Assembly (NCBI GenBank): GCA_022447585.1
Contig: JAKVAR010000108.1
Span: 169,808 to 233,807 of the forward strand
Direction: 5' to 3'
Source: Crocinitomicaceae bacterium
Lineage (GTDB): Bacteria > Bacteroidota > Bacteroidia > Flavobacteriales_D > Crocinitomicaceae
Length of the DNA stretch: 64,000 bases
Below are positions 26,940-36,293 of the stretch, piece after piece. The notes under the pieces are model-generated. The model was not told the origin of the DNA, did no database searches, and worked only from the letters and a program-made list of their open reading frames with translations. Each line of letters begins with the position of its first letter. The first letter of the stretch is position 1. The translations under genes and the position numbers were made by a program.

Positions 26940-27635
26940 TTAACTCAAAAAACGAATCAATTCATCTACTTTTTTACTGGAAATAGGAACGGATGTTTCG
27001 TTCTCTAGGATGGCATTGTTTCCATCAATTCTACTAAGGTAGTTCACATTAATAATGTGTGACCGGTGTATTCTGATAAAACAATTTTTATTCAATATTT
27101 CTTCTAAAGCTTTAAGGTTTTTAGCCAATACGGTTTTACTCGAATTGTCAAAATATAATGTAGTATAGCTTCCGTTAGCTTCACAACGGATTAATTTTGA
27201 TGCATTAATAATGTCATATCCTCGGTTGGTATGGACAAGTATTTTATCATTTTGGGCGTCTGCCTTATTTTCGTCCATTGCATTTTCTACATTTTTCACC
27301 GCCCGTTGCAAATCATCTATGTCAATTGGCTTTAACAAGTAATCAATTGCCTTGGTCCTGAAAGCCTCTACGGCATATTCGGAATAGGCAGTGGTGAAAA
27401 CAACTTGAAAGTCCGGATCTGGAAATATTTTGAAAAAGTCCATACCGTTATCTCCTCCAAGGTGAATGTCTAGAAATACGAGATCTACTTTGTTTTTTGT
27501 GATAAAATTTGCCGCTTCTTGGAGAGATTTTTCACCTCCAATTATGTTAATTTTAGGAGCGTAGAGAGCGCATGTTTTTTCCAGTGCAATTCTTCCATCT
27601 TCTTCGTCTTCTATAATTAGGGTTTTAATTTTCAT
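26940..27635 (-). CDS. LytTR-family response regulator
   Basis: 231 residues. The receiver domain (about 1-118) has the acidic pocket ED at 9-10, the phosphoacceptor Asp56 in VFLDIHLGG, a switch Thr in FTTAYS, and Lys in YLLKPID. The C-terminal LytTR DNA-binding domain (about 135-231) has CEANGSYTTLYF, LKALEEIL, FIRIHRSHIIN and VPISSKKVDEL. It overlaps the upstream sensor-kinase gene by 11 bases, so the two form a two-component system of the LytS/LytR type. Target genes are unknown; the adjacent secreted protease is one possibility. Confidence 0.93.
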   Translation of the reverse strand: MKIKTLIIEDEEDGRIALEKTCALYAPKINIIGGEKSLQEAANFITKNKVDLVFLDIHLGGDNGMDFFKIFPDPDFQVVFTTAYSEYAVEAFRTKAIDYLLKPIDIDDLQRAVKNVENAMDENKADAQNDKILVHTNRGYDIINASKLIRCEANGSYTTLYFDNSSKTVLAKNLKALEEILNKNCFIRIHRSHIINVNYLSRIDGNNAILENETSVPISSKKVDELIRFLS

Positions 27636-30618
27636 TTATTATTGGGATGTTAATTAATACTTTTGTTCCTATTATTTCTTGTTTTGAATTGTATCTATTC
27701 GTGGCAAAAATTCCGGTTTTATAGCCCTTTTTAGTAAATATGGAAAGTCTTTCGGAGTTTAGTTTTAAACTTCCTTTTCTACCAATATTGCTTGAATTGT
27801 TAATTCCTTTTCCTGTGTCTAAGACAGATACATTTAGAAGGTTTTCTTTATGATTTAGGATGATTGATACTTCATCTTTACCGTCTTGCTTTAGCCCATG
27901 TTTAAAAGCATTTTCTACGATGGGTTGAATAATTAAGGCTGGGATTTTCAAATTTGGATCTATAGTGCTCAATTCATCCTTTAAGAATTTCACTTTTACA
28001 TTTGGATGAAATCTTCTTTCTTCTAATTCTAAGTACAATTCCAAAAAGTTAATTTCCTCCTTAATAGGAATAAATTGTTGATTGTTAAATTCGAATACCT
28101 GTCTAATTAGACGAGAAAATTTGGAAAGGTATCTTAGCGCTTTTTCTTGGTCATTTTCAAGCATAAATCGTTGTACCGCATTTAAAGTGTTGAAAATAAA
28201 GTGAGGGTTCATTTGAGCCTGTAGTGCTTGTTGCTTTAACTCTATCAGGCTAAACTCAATATCATTCTTTCTTTGAACAATACTCAGTCTCCATAGAATA
28301 AAAAGGATGATTAGACTTAGCAAGATTAGAACATAAATAAGAATCACCCACCATAAAAAATACCATGGGGGATTAACGTTGATCGGTAGTTTAAGTGTTT
28401 TTCCAATGGGAAGACCATCCATTGTACACCTAATTTCTAATTGGTATTCTCCAGGATTTAATTGATCAATATATATTGAGTTGTCTGATATGGAGATCCA
28501 TAGGTCGTTGGTACCAATTAATCGATACTCAAAACTAGCACTATTCTGATCTCGATATTCGGCTGTTCCGACTTTGATGATAACTCCTTTATTGTCGTGT
28601 GCTAAATTTAATAGCTCCTTTTTAGTAATAAATTTTGGGGTAAGGAAGTTGGATTGATCTTTAATCCATTCCAATTTTGGCGTAATCTCAGGTGTTTTAT
28701 GGAACTTAAAATTCATTGGTACTGTGATTATTCCTTCCTCAGCAGCTAAATAAATAGTATCATTGGTAATTAAGAAGTCCTTAAATTCCTGTTTGTCTGT
28801 GCCTGATCTATAATCGAAATAGGATGCATTTTTCTTAGCTTTTGAAACTTTTATCAATGTATTTCTATCTAGAATCCAATACAAATCGTTCTCAAAAACC
28901 ACTTTTTTAATTTTGTGGTGTTTTAAAAAGGAGTTAATACTTTTATCAGGTTTAATTTGATGTTTTTTTAATAAGTAAACTCCATCATTTTTTGTGGGGA
29001 TGTGGAGAACATTATCGACAATGAATAAGCTGGAAATGCGTCTGTCGAAATCATATTTTTCTAAGGTTGTTCCATTGAAATGAAAAACTTCACCAGAAGC
29101 ATGGCTGTGAAAGTATAGGTTTTCTCCTTCAATGGCTATGTATTTCATTTTGCCAATAGTAAGGCCATATTCTAAATAATACTGTCCGTTATAGTTTTGT
29201 TTGGTTGAATAAATCAGTGAGAGTGTATTGTAGATTTTTTTTTTGGATTTCTTTAATGAATTATATTTATCCCATTCTAATGCTAGTTTGTTGTAATACC
29301 TTTTCTTTTTATTGTTGGGCTCTTTGAATAAGATCGCTAGTCCTTCATGATTTGCTATGAGAATATTTTTACAATCATCTATAGCTACATCTTTTGATGC
29401 ATTTGGGTATTTTTTATTAAGGTGAACGTTATGGTGTCTTGATAAGATGTAGCATTTTTGTTCATTGGAAAGGACCAACTCATTTTTTGATTGTTTTATG
29501 TAGGTGTTGTTAGAACCTTTGAAGTTAGCTAGTTGGCTTTTGTTGCAAATTTTACCATTTGAAACAGCATACGCTGGGTGATCATTTTTATAAGTTAACA
29601 GCTTAGTATTTTGAATTCTGAATGCCCCATTTGTTGGTGTTGTGAGCCAAATGTTTTTGAATTTATCAATTTCAATATCTCCAATTTCATATTTTTCATA
29701 TAAAGATTTAAGAACAGTTCCGTATTTATTTATTATGAGTAGGCCTTTGTTGGTACCAAGTAAAAAATGATTTTCAAAGGAAGAGAATACATTTGGTATA
29801 AAAGGGACATCTGATGCTTCATTACTGAGTTTTATCTTTGTCAGAGAATGTGTCTTAAGGTTTAGAATATATACTTCTTGTTTTCCAGTTTTAATGTCTG
29901 TACTTGTAAAACAAAAGTACTTATCCTTGCAGGATTTGGTTTTTCGCACAGATGTCATTAATTCCAGACTTGTATCATGGAAAGCATATGTTTTTATCAG
30001 TTTCCGTTTTTGATCTTCTCCTTCTTTTTGTAGTTCTACGATTCTGAACCCCCTACATGAGTCGTCGTAAAACTTACATTTAGTTAAAACAGTGTTTTTA
30101 GTTAATTGTACATCAAACTTTGATGTACTTATTTTGTTTATCGTGTACTTTCTTGAGCTTATCTCGATCTTTAAATTGTATTTCCTTCCAGTCTCAGAAC
30201 TTCTGGCTCGAAGATGGATGAAATTTTCTATGTTACGAATATTTCGAAGACTTGTTAATTCCAGTTTTTCTGCATTAGGACCGGTGATATTTATTTTTTG
30301 AATTTCTCCATTATGGTAACAAAATAATTCTGAGGTGAAATTTGCGAACCAAATTTGATTTCTTTCATCAACAGTTAAATATGATGCATTAATATCAATC
30401 GAACTAAAGTCGTCAAAAACTTTAAAATTCTTTCCGTCATATCGTACTAACCCTTCTCCTGATCCAAAGAATATGTACCCATTGGTGTCTTCCACAACAT
30501 TCCAAATCTCATTTGTAGGCAAGCCATCTTCCGTGGTATAGTCTACCGAAGCATATTCTTGCGCATAGGGAAAATATGCAAGGAGAAATAAGAGGAGAGT
30601 ACAAATGAGTTTGACCAT
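27625..30618 (-). CDS. Sensor histidine kinase with beta-propeller sensor and Y_Y_Y domain
   Basis: 997 residues. A signal peptide (about 1-19) leads into a long periplasmic beta-propeller that starts with YTTEDGLPTNEIWNVVEDTNG, the two-component-regulator propeller motif. A Y_Y_Y domain (ASFEYRLIGTNDLWISIS) precedes a membrane helix at about 750-775. The cytoplasmic part is a LytS-type kinase: MNPHFIFNTLN with phosphoacceptor His806, then PALIIQPIVENAFKHGL (N box) and VLDTGKGI (G1 box). In Bacteroidota, propeller kinases often sense polysaccharide or envelope cues. It is transcribed with the LytTR regulator. It resembles the kinase at 44.2-47.0 kb. Confidence 0.92.
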   Translation of the reverse strand: MVKLICTLLLFLLAYFPYAQEYASVDYTTEDGLPTNEIWNVVEDTNGYIFFGSGEGLVRYDGKNFKVFDDFSSIDINASYLTVDERNQIWFANFTSELFCYHNGEIQKINITGPNAEKLELTSLRNIRNIENFIHLRARSSETGRKYNLKIEISSRKYTINKISTSKFDVQLTKNTVLTKCKFYDDSCRGFRIVELQKEGEDQKRKLIKTYAFHDTSLELMTSVRKTKSCKDKYFCFTSTDIKTGKQEVYILNLKTHSLTKIKLSNEASDVPFIPNVFSSFENHFLLGTNKGLLIINKYGTVLKSLYEKYEIGDIEIDKFKNIWLTTPTNGAFRIQNTKLLTYKNDHPAYAVSNGKICNKSQLANFKGSNNTYIKQSKNELVLSNEQKCYILSRHHNVHLNKKYPNASKDVAIDDCKNILIANHEGLAILFKEPNNKKKRYYNKLALEWDKYNSLKKSKKKIYNTLSLIYSTKQNYNGQYYLEYGLTIGKMKYIAIEGENLYFHSHASGEVFHFNGTTLEKYDFDRRISSLFIVDNVLHIPTKNDGVYLLKKHQIKPDKSINSFLKHHKIKKVVFENDLYWILDRNTLIKVSKAKKNASYFDYRSGTDKQEFKDFLITNDTIYLAAEEGIITVPMNFKFHKTPEITPKLEWIKDQSNFLTPKFITKKELLNLAHDNKGVIIKVGTAEYRDQNSASFEYRLIGTNDLWISISDNSIYIDQLNPGEYQLEIRCTMDGLPIGKTLKLPINVNPPWYFLWWVILIYVLILLSLIILFILWRLSIVQRKNDIEFSLIELKQQALQAQMNPHFIFNTLNAVQRFMLENDQEKALRYLSKFSRLIRQVFEFNNQQFIPIKEEINFLELYLELEERRFHPNVKVKFLKDELSTIDPNLKIPALIIQPIVENAFKHGLKQDGKDEVSIILNHKENLLNVSVLDTGKGINNSSNIGRKGSLKLNSERLSIFTKKGYKTGIFATNRYNSKQEIIGTKVLINIPIINEN

Positions 30619-31317
30619 AAAACCCTTTAAATAAGTATTATAACGTTCTGTAATTATTTAACAATTAAATCACGGAAAGTAACAAAACTAAGTCTTTTTT
30701 TAACAAAAATATAATGCCATTTACCTTGATATTCACCATTGTATGTTTTTATTAATTACCAGTTTAATTGACGAAGGTTTGATATTTATTGGGAATCTTA
30801 ATATGTGTATGAGAGCTTATTTTGTGAATGGGTTTCTTAATGCTTTATTTTGAGAACTTTAACTTTATATGTGTCTGGGAATTATTTAACGAAAACTGGA
30901 CTTTTTTTCGTGGGGAATGGATTGAGTATAGTTTTTGGAGAATATATATAAGTGTACCACGTTCACTATAACGATTTAGTTTTAATACGCATTTGTTTTA
31001 GTTAGTGGTTAATTTAACATTTTGTGATTTAAACAAACGTTTCGTTAAACAATCTATTGTGCTATAATTGAATTTTTTATTTGATGGAGTAAATTTTAAA
31101 TAGATCTTTTGTTGAAATTCTGTTCATAAAGAAAATTTTGTTTCTGTCACGGTCGAATCATTTTGCGTATCTTTAGTTTGTAAAGTGGGTGAGGAAAGTA
31201 TAGGCTTTCTAACATTCATGATGTTGCACTTACATATTTTTTGAGATAATGTGTTTGGGAGAGGAATTGAAGGATAGGTGCTGAGAGAGCATTATTAACG
31301 CATATAAACTAAACTGA
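30619..31317 (+). other. Long AT-rich intergenic region
   Basis: About 700 bases between the divergent sensor kinase and TPR genes. No frame on either strand looks like protein, and I see no long inverted repeat or RNA gene. TATCTTTA at 31168-31175 is a one-mismatch promoter box on the plus strand but lies 140 bases before the TPR gene. Promoters for both genes presumably lie here. Confidence 0.4.
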
Positions 31318-32718
31318 ATGTTTGACGACGAAGAGAGAGAAGATTTTGAGGGAGATTTGAATGAAGATATAAAGCGATTTGATGCGTTCTTAAAGGGAGA
31401 ACCGATAGGGTTTATGGATAGCTGCAGGTGGGAGGTTCTTGTAGATCATCTGCTTATAAGTGGGAATTATTCTAAAGCCTTGAAAGCTTCCGATGAGGCT
31501 TTATCGCAGTTTTCGTTTAATAGTATTTTTAAACTAAGAAAAGCACAAGCATATTCTGGACTGGGAAAATTGAAGGAAGCAATTCAATTATTATCTCAAA
31601 TTGAACGATTAGGCATGCCATCTTTTGAGCTGTTGCTTACTAAGGCGTCAGTTTTTAGCCAGTTGAAAGATTCAAAGAACGCCATTCGTTATTTTACCGC
31701 TGCTTTGGATGCTGCATCAAAAGAAGAACGTGACGAAATTTACTTGGATTTAGCAGTTGAATATGAAAATTCAGGCAATTATAAGGCTGCATTGAAAGTT
31801 TTAAAAGAAGCTGTTCAATCGAACCCTAATAATGAATCTGCTATCTATGAGATTGCTTTTTGTTACGATCATTTGGGGGAATTTCAGAATTCAATTAAGT
31901 GCTATTCTGATTTCATTAACGAGAACCCTTATTCATTCACAGCTTGGTATAATTTGGGTAACGCTTACTCTAAACTTGAGGACTTTGATAAAGCTATTTG
32001 GGCTTATGATTATTGTATATTAATCAACGATGATTTTGGTCCTGTTTATTTCAACATTGCAAATGCCTTTTTAGCAAAGGAAAAGTTCGCTGCAGCAATT
32101 GAACATTTTCATAAATGTATTGAGTTAGATGGGGATGATCCTATTGCATTGTGTTACATCGGAGAATGCCATGAGCAAATGGACGAGCTAGAATTGGCCA
32201 AAATGTTTTACAAGCGAAGTTTGGAACTTGCACCATTATTGCCAGACGCATGGCTTGGTTTAGGTATAATTGAAGACCTTGAAGGTAGAACGAGAGAAGG
32301 AATTACACTAATTCGTAAAGCAAGTGAATTAGACCCTGAAAATGCAGGGATATATCATGTATTAGCAGGTGCTTATGAGAAAATTGAAGAAATTGATGAG
32401 GCAAATGAATGTTATCAATTGTCCCTGGCGTTAGACCCTAATGATGAAGAATGTTTAACGAACTATATCGCTTCTCTTGTAAACGAATCGTTAATTATTG
32501 CATTCGATTATTTGAATTCTTTTGAAGAAATTGAACAGAATAATAACATATTACCAATCCTAAAAGTTAACCTGTTGTGGGGGGTAGGAAAGAAGACCGA
32601 TGCTATACACTTATTCAAAGAGTGCATTGAAAATAATAAAGCAAAAGCATTGGATTTGTTTGTTATCAATCCAAGCTTGAAAAACGTGCCAGAATTAGTA
32701 CTTTTGGCAGATAATTAG
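31318..32718 (+). CDS. TPR-repeat protein
   Basis: 466 residues without signal peptide or membrane helix. About ten tetratricopeptide repeats of 34 residues fill the chain; clear ones include AIYEIAFCYDHLGEFQNSIKCYS, AWYNLGNAYSKLEDFDKAIW and VYFNIANAFLAKEKFAAAIEHF. The N-terminus is acidic (MFDDEEREDFEGDLNEDIKR). It should act as a cytoplasmic protein-binding scaffold. It is seven bases upstream of comA on the same strand, and a WD40 protein gene follows comA, so all three probably share a transcript. Confidence 0.88.
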   Translation: MFDDEEREDFEGDLNEDIKRFDAFLKGEPIGFMDSCRWEVLVDHLLISGNYSKALKASDEALSQFSFNSIFKLRKAQAYSGLGKLKEAIQLLSQIERLGMPSFELLLTKASVFSQLKDSKNAIRYFTAALDAASKEERDEIYLDLAVEYENSGNYKAALKVLKEAVQSNPNNESAIYEIAFCYDHLGEFQNSIKCYSDFINENPYSFTAWYNLGNAYSKLEDFDKAIWAYDYCILINDDFGPVYFNIANAFLAKEKFAAAIEHFHKCIELDGDDPIALCYIGECHEQMDELELAKMFYKRSLELAPLLPDAWLGLGIIEDLEGRTREGITLIRKASELDPENAGIYHVLAGAYEKIEEIDEANECYQLSLALDPNDEECLTNYIASLVNESLIIAFDYLNSFEEIEQNNNILPILKVNLLWGVGKKTDAIHLFKECIENNKAKALDLFVINPSLKNVPELVLLADN

Positions 32719-32725
32719 ACTGAAA

Positions 32726-33547
32726 ATGAATTTTGAATTAACTTATATTCCTGAACGTACAACCAAACCGCGTAAATCAGGAATAACTATGATGATGGAT
32801 AAAGGACTTTCTATGAGGGAAGTTGAAAACTTTATTGAAGCATCAGGACATTTAACAGATGTAGTCAAATTTGGTTTTGGAACATCGTTTGTGTCTAAAA
32901 ACCTACAAGATAAAATCAATTTATATAAAGAGGCAGGTATCAGACCTTATTTTGGTGGGACGTTATTCGAGGCTTTCTATGCGCGCGGAATGGTCAAAGA
33001 ATATCTTCAAACAATTGATAAATTCGGATTAGACCTAGCTGAAGTTTCTGATGGATCCATTATTATTAATCATGATGAAAAGTGTGAGTTAATTCACGCT
33101 ATGTCGAAAGACAGAACGGTCATGTCTGAAGTTGGTTCTAAGGATTCTGGAATCATTGTTTCTCCAGCAAAATGGATTAAGATGATGTCTACGGAGTTAG
33201 AAGCTGGATCATGGAAGGTAATTGCAGAAGGTCGAGAGTCTGGAAATGTAGGAGTGTTTAGACCGAATGGAACAGCACATACATTGTTAATTAATAGAAT
33301 CATTGCAAAAGTAAATCCAGATGATATTCTTTGGGAGGCTCCAAAGAAAACGCAACAGGTATGGTTTATTAAGTTGTTTGGACATAATGTAAATCTTGGC
33401 AATATTGCTCCTAACGAAATGATTCCTTTGGAATGTTTAAGATTAGGCCTAAGAGGAGATACGTTTTTCGATTTTATGCCTGAAGATTACGCCGAACGTT
33501 TAAAACAAGTTAATGATGAAGATGCAGTAATAGAAGACGAAGATTAA
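32726..33547 (+). CDS. comA: Phosphosulfolactate synthase ComA
   Basis: 273 residues of the ComA TIM-barrel family, which adds sulfite to phosphoenolpyruvate to give (R)-phosphosulfolactate. Diagnostic blocks are ERTTKPRKSGITMMMDKGLS near the N-terminus, VVKFGFGTS, YFGGTLFEA, LAEVSDGSI and VIAEGRESGNVGVF. The length is typical. In methanogens ComA opens coenzyme M synthesis. In Bacteroidota, which lack coenzyme M, sulfolactate or cysteate for sulfonolipids is a more likely product; that is inference. The partner phosphatase ComB is encoded at 59.6-60.3 kb. It sits between TPR and WD40 genes with gaps of seven and five bases. Confidence 0.92.
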   Translation: MNFELTYIPERTTKPRKSGITMMMDKGLSMREVENFIEASGHLTDVVKFGFGTSFVSKNLQDKINLYKEAGIRPYFGGTLFEAFYARGMVKEYLQTIDKFGLDLAEVSDGSIIINHDEKCELIHAMSKDRTVMSEVGSKDSGIIVSPAKWIKMMSTELEAGSWKVIAEGRESGNVGVFRPNGTAHTLLINRIIAKVNPDDILWEAPKKTQQVWFIKLFGHNVNLGNIAPNEMIPLECLRLGLRGDTFFDFMPEDYAERLKQVNDEDAVIEDED

Positions 33548-33552
33548 CCATC

Positions 33553-34440
33553 ATGTCTTTTCGAAAGCAAAAGGAAATATCTGGTCATGCAGGCGCGATA
33601 TATTGCTGTGTGGCAAACAAAGAGTTTATTTATACAGGTAGTGCTGATAAGTATGTAACTCGTTGGAAAATAGATGAAGGTATTCAAGATAAATTTGCGA
33701 TTAAATTTAAGCATAGTATTTATGCTCTTTGTTTAGTCAATGAATCAACTTTAGTTGTAGGTTTAGCGAATGGCGCCTTGCATTTTTTTGATTTAGATTC
33801 TAGAATCGAAACTAAATTCTACACGCAGCACACACAAGCTATTTTCTCTATTAAACATAATTCATCCAAGGGGCATATTTATGTAACTGACGCGGATGGT
33901 AACTTATCCGTTTGGGCGGAGAAAGGAGAGAAGTTAGTTATCTATTTGCCTCTTGATTGCGGTAAAGTTAGATCCATCGATGTTGATCGTAATGGTGATC
34001 ATTTTGTACTTGCTTGTCAAGATGGCACAATCCGCGTTTTTGAAGCTGAATATTTTAATGAGATAATTACATTAGACGCACACAAGGGAGGCGCAAGTTC
34101 GGTTTTGTTTCATCCTTTAAATGAAGGTGAGCTAATATCTGGTGGCAGAGATGCTCGGATGAAACATTGGAATTGGAGGTCTGAAAGAGAACTTATGTCT
34201 GTAGTAGCACATACCTTTGCTATTTATAGTCTCGCTTCTATTAAAAATGGGAAATATATTATAAGCGCAAGTCGCGACAAACATGTCAAAGTGTGGAATG
34301 CTGATTTGAGTATCGTTAAACGGTTGGATTTAAAAGCGGGTGGTCACAGACATTCTGTAAACGACTTAGTTTCTATAAGTGATACTAATTTTGCCACCTG
34401 TTCAGACGACAAGAGAGTCATCATTTGGGAAGAAGTGTAG
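33553..34440 (+). CDS. WD40-repeat protein
   Basis: 295 residues forming probably one seven-bladed propeller. Repeats end in W/F-x-x-D/E-like strands: GSADKYVTRWKID, VTDADGNLSVWA, CQDGTIRVFE, GGRDARMKHWNW, SASRDKHVKVWNA and the terminal CSDDKRVIIWEEV. There is no signal peptide, so it is cytoplasmic and likely to mediate protein-protein contact. The gene begins five bases after comA. The pairing of TPR, ComA and WD40 in one unit may be lineage-specific, and its meaning is not known. Confidence 0.9.
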   Translation: MSFRKQKEISGHAGAIYCCVANKEFIYTGSADKYVTRWKIDEGIQDKFAIKFKHSIYALCLVNESTLVVGLANGALHFFDLDSRIETKFYTQHTQAIFSIKHNSSKGHIYVTDADGNLSVWAEKGEKLVIYLPLDCGKVRSIDVDRNGDHFVLACQDGTIRVFEAEYFNEIITLDAHKGGASSVLFHPLNEGELISGGRDARMKHWNWRSERELMSVVAHTFAIYSLASIKNGKYIISASRDKHVKVWNADLSIVKRLDLKAGGHRHSVNDLVSISDTNFATCSDDKRVIIWEEV

Positions 34441-34568
34441 GCTTGTTTCATCATTTTAAGCTCAAGAATCATAGATTTAAATACATGGGGATTCAAATTT
34501 TCTTTTTTTCTTTCCGCTAATGCAGTGAATATTTTAAGCAAGATGTTTTCTTTGCTTTACATCTTTAA

Positions 34569-35015
34569 TTAGGCTTTTAATTCCATATAATAAAGATCAA
34601 AACCTTTACCCCAATGATCTTTCTTAATATAACCAAGCTCAAACCCGTGTTTTTCATAGAATGGGTACGCATACTGAGAAGTTCTAACGATTACTTTATT
34701 AATTTCATTGTTTTTTTCGAGTTCATTTAGTCTGTACTTAAGCAGTTTAGAGCCGATGCCAAGTCCTTGATGTTTACTGGAGATGATATCCCAACTAATA
34801 ATCCCGGTAGATTTTGCCTTTTCGTAGTTAATTCCACCGCACCCTATGATTTCGTCATCCTTTTCAATTATAAAGTAATCTTCAACTCCCTCGTTTAAGT
34901 AACTAATTAAATCTGATTCTTCTGAAGGCGCAAAGAACTCAGGCGTATTTTGACGAATTAATTCAATTAACTTTAATTGATCTAGTTTGTTATACTTGCG
35001 AATGATCGTTGACAT
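34569..35015 (-). CDS. GNAT-family N-acetyltransferase
   Basis: 148 residues with the GNAT fold: strand 4 and motif A (GIISWDIISSKHQGLGIGSKLLKYRLNEL), where QGLGIGSKL binds the acetyl-CoA pyrophosphate, and motif B (YPFYEKHGFELGYIKKDHW). The substrate is unknown. It is a stand-alone gene on the minus strand, downstream of and convergent with the WD40 gene, about 130 bases away. Confidence 0.87.
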   Translation of the reverse strand: MSTIIRKYNKLDQLKLIELIRQNTPEFFAPSEESDLISYLNEGVEDYFIIEKDDEIIGCGGINYEKAKSTGIISWDIISSKHQGLGIGSKLLKYRLNELEKNNEINKVIVRTSQYAYPFYEKHGFELGYIKKDHWGKGFDLYYMELKA

Positions 35016-35102
35016 TTTGACAAAACTATTGTTGAAGATAAAAGAATGCTTAAGGTATAGTTTTTTAGTGGATAATCGGATGTTATGATTAAGTGTATAA
35101 TA

Positions 35103-35309
35103 TTAGAATTGCATTTTTCCACTTTTTTCTTGTTCTAGAAAAGGTTTTTGATGCGTTATGCCTAATAAGATCAAAATGAATAGGGCCTGATTTTTTATCA
35201 ATAGAGAGAAAGATAAATACTTTTTTACCTGAAAGGCATTCAATTCCTTACTTACTAATTGTGGGAATTCCTTATCATCACCTTTGATTATTTCAGGCTT
35301 ATTTGCCAT
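35103..35309 (-). CDS. Putative small membrane protein
   Basis: A 68-codon frame starting with ATG. The first 30 residues are hydrophilic (MANKPEIIKGDDKEFPQLVS) and are followed by one hydrophobic segment (LLIKNQALFILILLGI) and a short charged tail. The pattern is plausible for a small membrane protein, but no family is recognised. It lies in a short gap between a GNAT gene and a divergent regulator. It may be real or chance. Confidence 0.35.
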   Translation of the reverse strand: MANKPEIIKGDDKEFPQLVSKELNAFQVKKYLSFSLLIKNQALFILILLGITHQKPFLEQEKSGKMQF

Positions 35310-35392
35310 TAAAAGATCGTTTTAAGGATGAATTATCAATGTAAATTAGTGTAAATTGAGTTTAATTGACTTTAGATTGTCACAGATAACAA

Positions 35393-35400
35393 TAGCTTTG
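35393..35400 (+). promoter_or_regulatory. Bacteroidota -7 box (TAGCTTTG) abutting the regulator gene
   Basis: An exact TAnnTTTG match ending four bases before the ATG at 35405. A TTG at 35366-35368 lies 24 bases upstream of the box, close to the accepted spacing. Confidence 0.5.
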
Positions 35401-35404
35401 TAAT

Positions 35405-36289
35405 ATGAATACAATCGTATTGAAATTCCCTGTTCTGTTAATGCTACTTTTTCTTTTTGTAGGTCAAGGTAATGCTCAAAAAACAAAAGAAGACAGACAT
35501 GTCGAGGTTTCATTGAGAATGATTGGTCATAGGTTTCTGCTGAGTTATGGCGACAGTACATCTCGTGTTTTACCAATTGAAAAAGTTGATGATCGTTATA
35601 AGATTTCATTCGATACCATTTTTGAATTTCGATCGCAAGATCTTGTTGATATTGTTAATGATGTAGTTGAAGAGACAAGAATCGCATCAAATTATATTGT
35701 TGAAGTTGAGAACTGCTTAACGCGAAAAATTGTCTATAGCTATGAAATGCAGCTGCCAGATACCTCTAACCTAATTCCTTGTGGTTTGAGACCTCAACCT
35801 TTGGGTTGTTATTCAATTTTCTTTACGAATCTTGATCTCCAAAAGAATTTACATGAAGTTATCAAAACTGAAGGTAGAAGTTACTTGGGTGCCAAAATTG
35901 CCTTGGGAGCTTTAATTCTATTACTCGGTTTTTTCATATTAAAAAAGAAGTCAAAATCGGAACAACGTGAAGCGGTTTCAAATCACAGGAATATCGAAAT
36001 CGGTAGATATAATTTTGACACTGTAACGCTTATTCTTGAGTTGGATGAGAGTAAAGAAGAGCTCACAAGTAAAGAGTCAGACTTACTCTTGCTTTTAGTT
36101 AATCATGTTAACGAAACCGTGGAACGAGATGCAATTCTAAAAGCCGTCTGGGGAGATGAAGGGGATTATATCGGCAGAACGTTAGATGTTTTTATTTCAA
36201 AGCTTAGAAAACGCCTTAAGGGAGATGAGAATCTTAAAATAATGAATGTAAGAGGTGTTGGCTATAAATTGATAATCAACACCCCTTAA
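35405..36289 (+). CDS. Membrane-anchored winged-helix transcriptional regulator
   Basis: 294 residues. An N-terminal signal segment (KFPVLLMLLFLFVGQGNAQ) is followed by an extracytoplasmic domain to about residue 158, a membrane helix (IALGALILLLGFFIL, about 162-178), and a cytoplasmic OmpR/PhoB-type winged-helix domain at about 195-292: FDTVTLILELDESKEELTSK (wing start), LLLLVNHVNETVERDAILKA, then the recognition helix region GRTLDVFISKLRKRLK and MNVRGVGYKL. There is no receiver domain. It is ToxR-like in logic but reversed in order, with the DNA-binding domain at the C-terminus. It probably senses an envelope signal directly. Confidence 0.85.
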   Translation: MNTIVLKFPVLLMLLFLFVGQGNAQKTKEDRHVEVSLRMIGHRFLLSYGDSTSRVLPIEKVDDRYKISFDTIFEFRSQDLVDIVNDVVEETRIASNYIVEVENCLTRKIVYSYEMQLPDTSNLIPCGLRPQPLGCYSIFFTNLDLQKNLHEVIKTEGRSYLGAKIALGALILLLGFFILKKKSKSEQREAVSNHRNIEIGRYNFDTVTLILELDESKEELTSKESDLLLLLVNHVNETVERDAILKAVWGDEGDYIGRTLDVFISKLRKRLKGDENLKIMNVRGVGYKLIINTP

Positions 36290-36293
36290 AAAT

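Noticed and set aside
34344..34541. 65-codon minus-strand frame after the WD40 gene
   Set aside because: It overlaps the WD40 C-terminus antisense and has no recognisable features.
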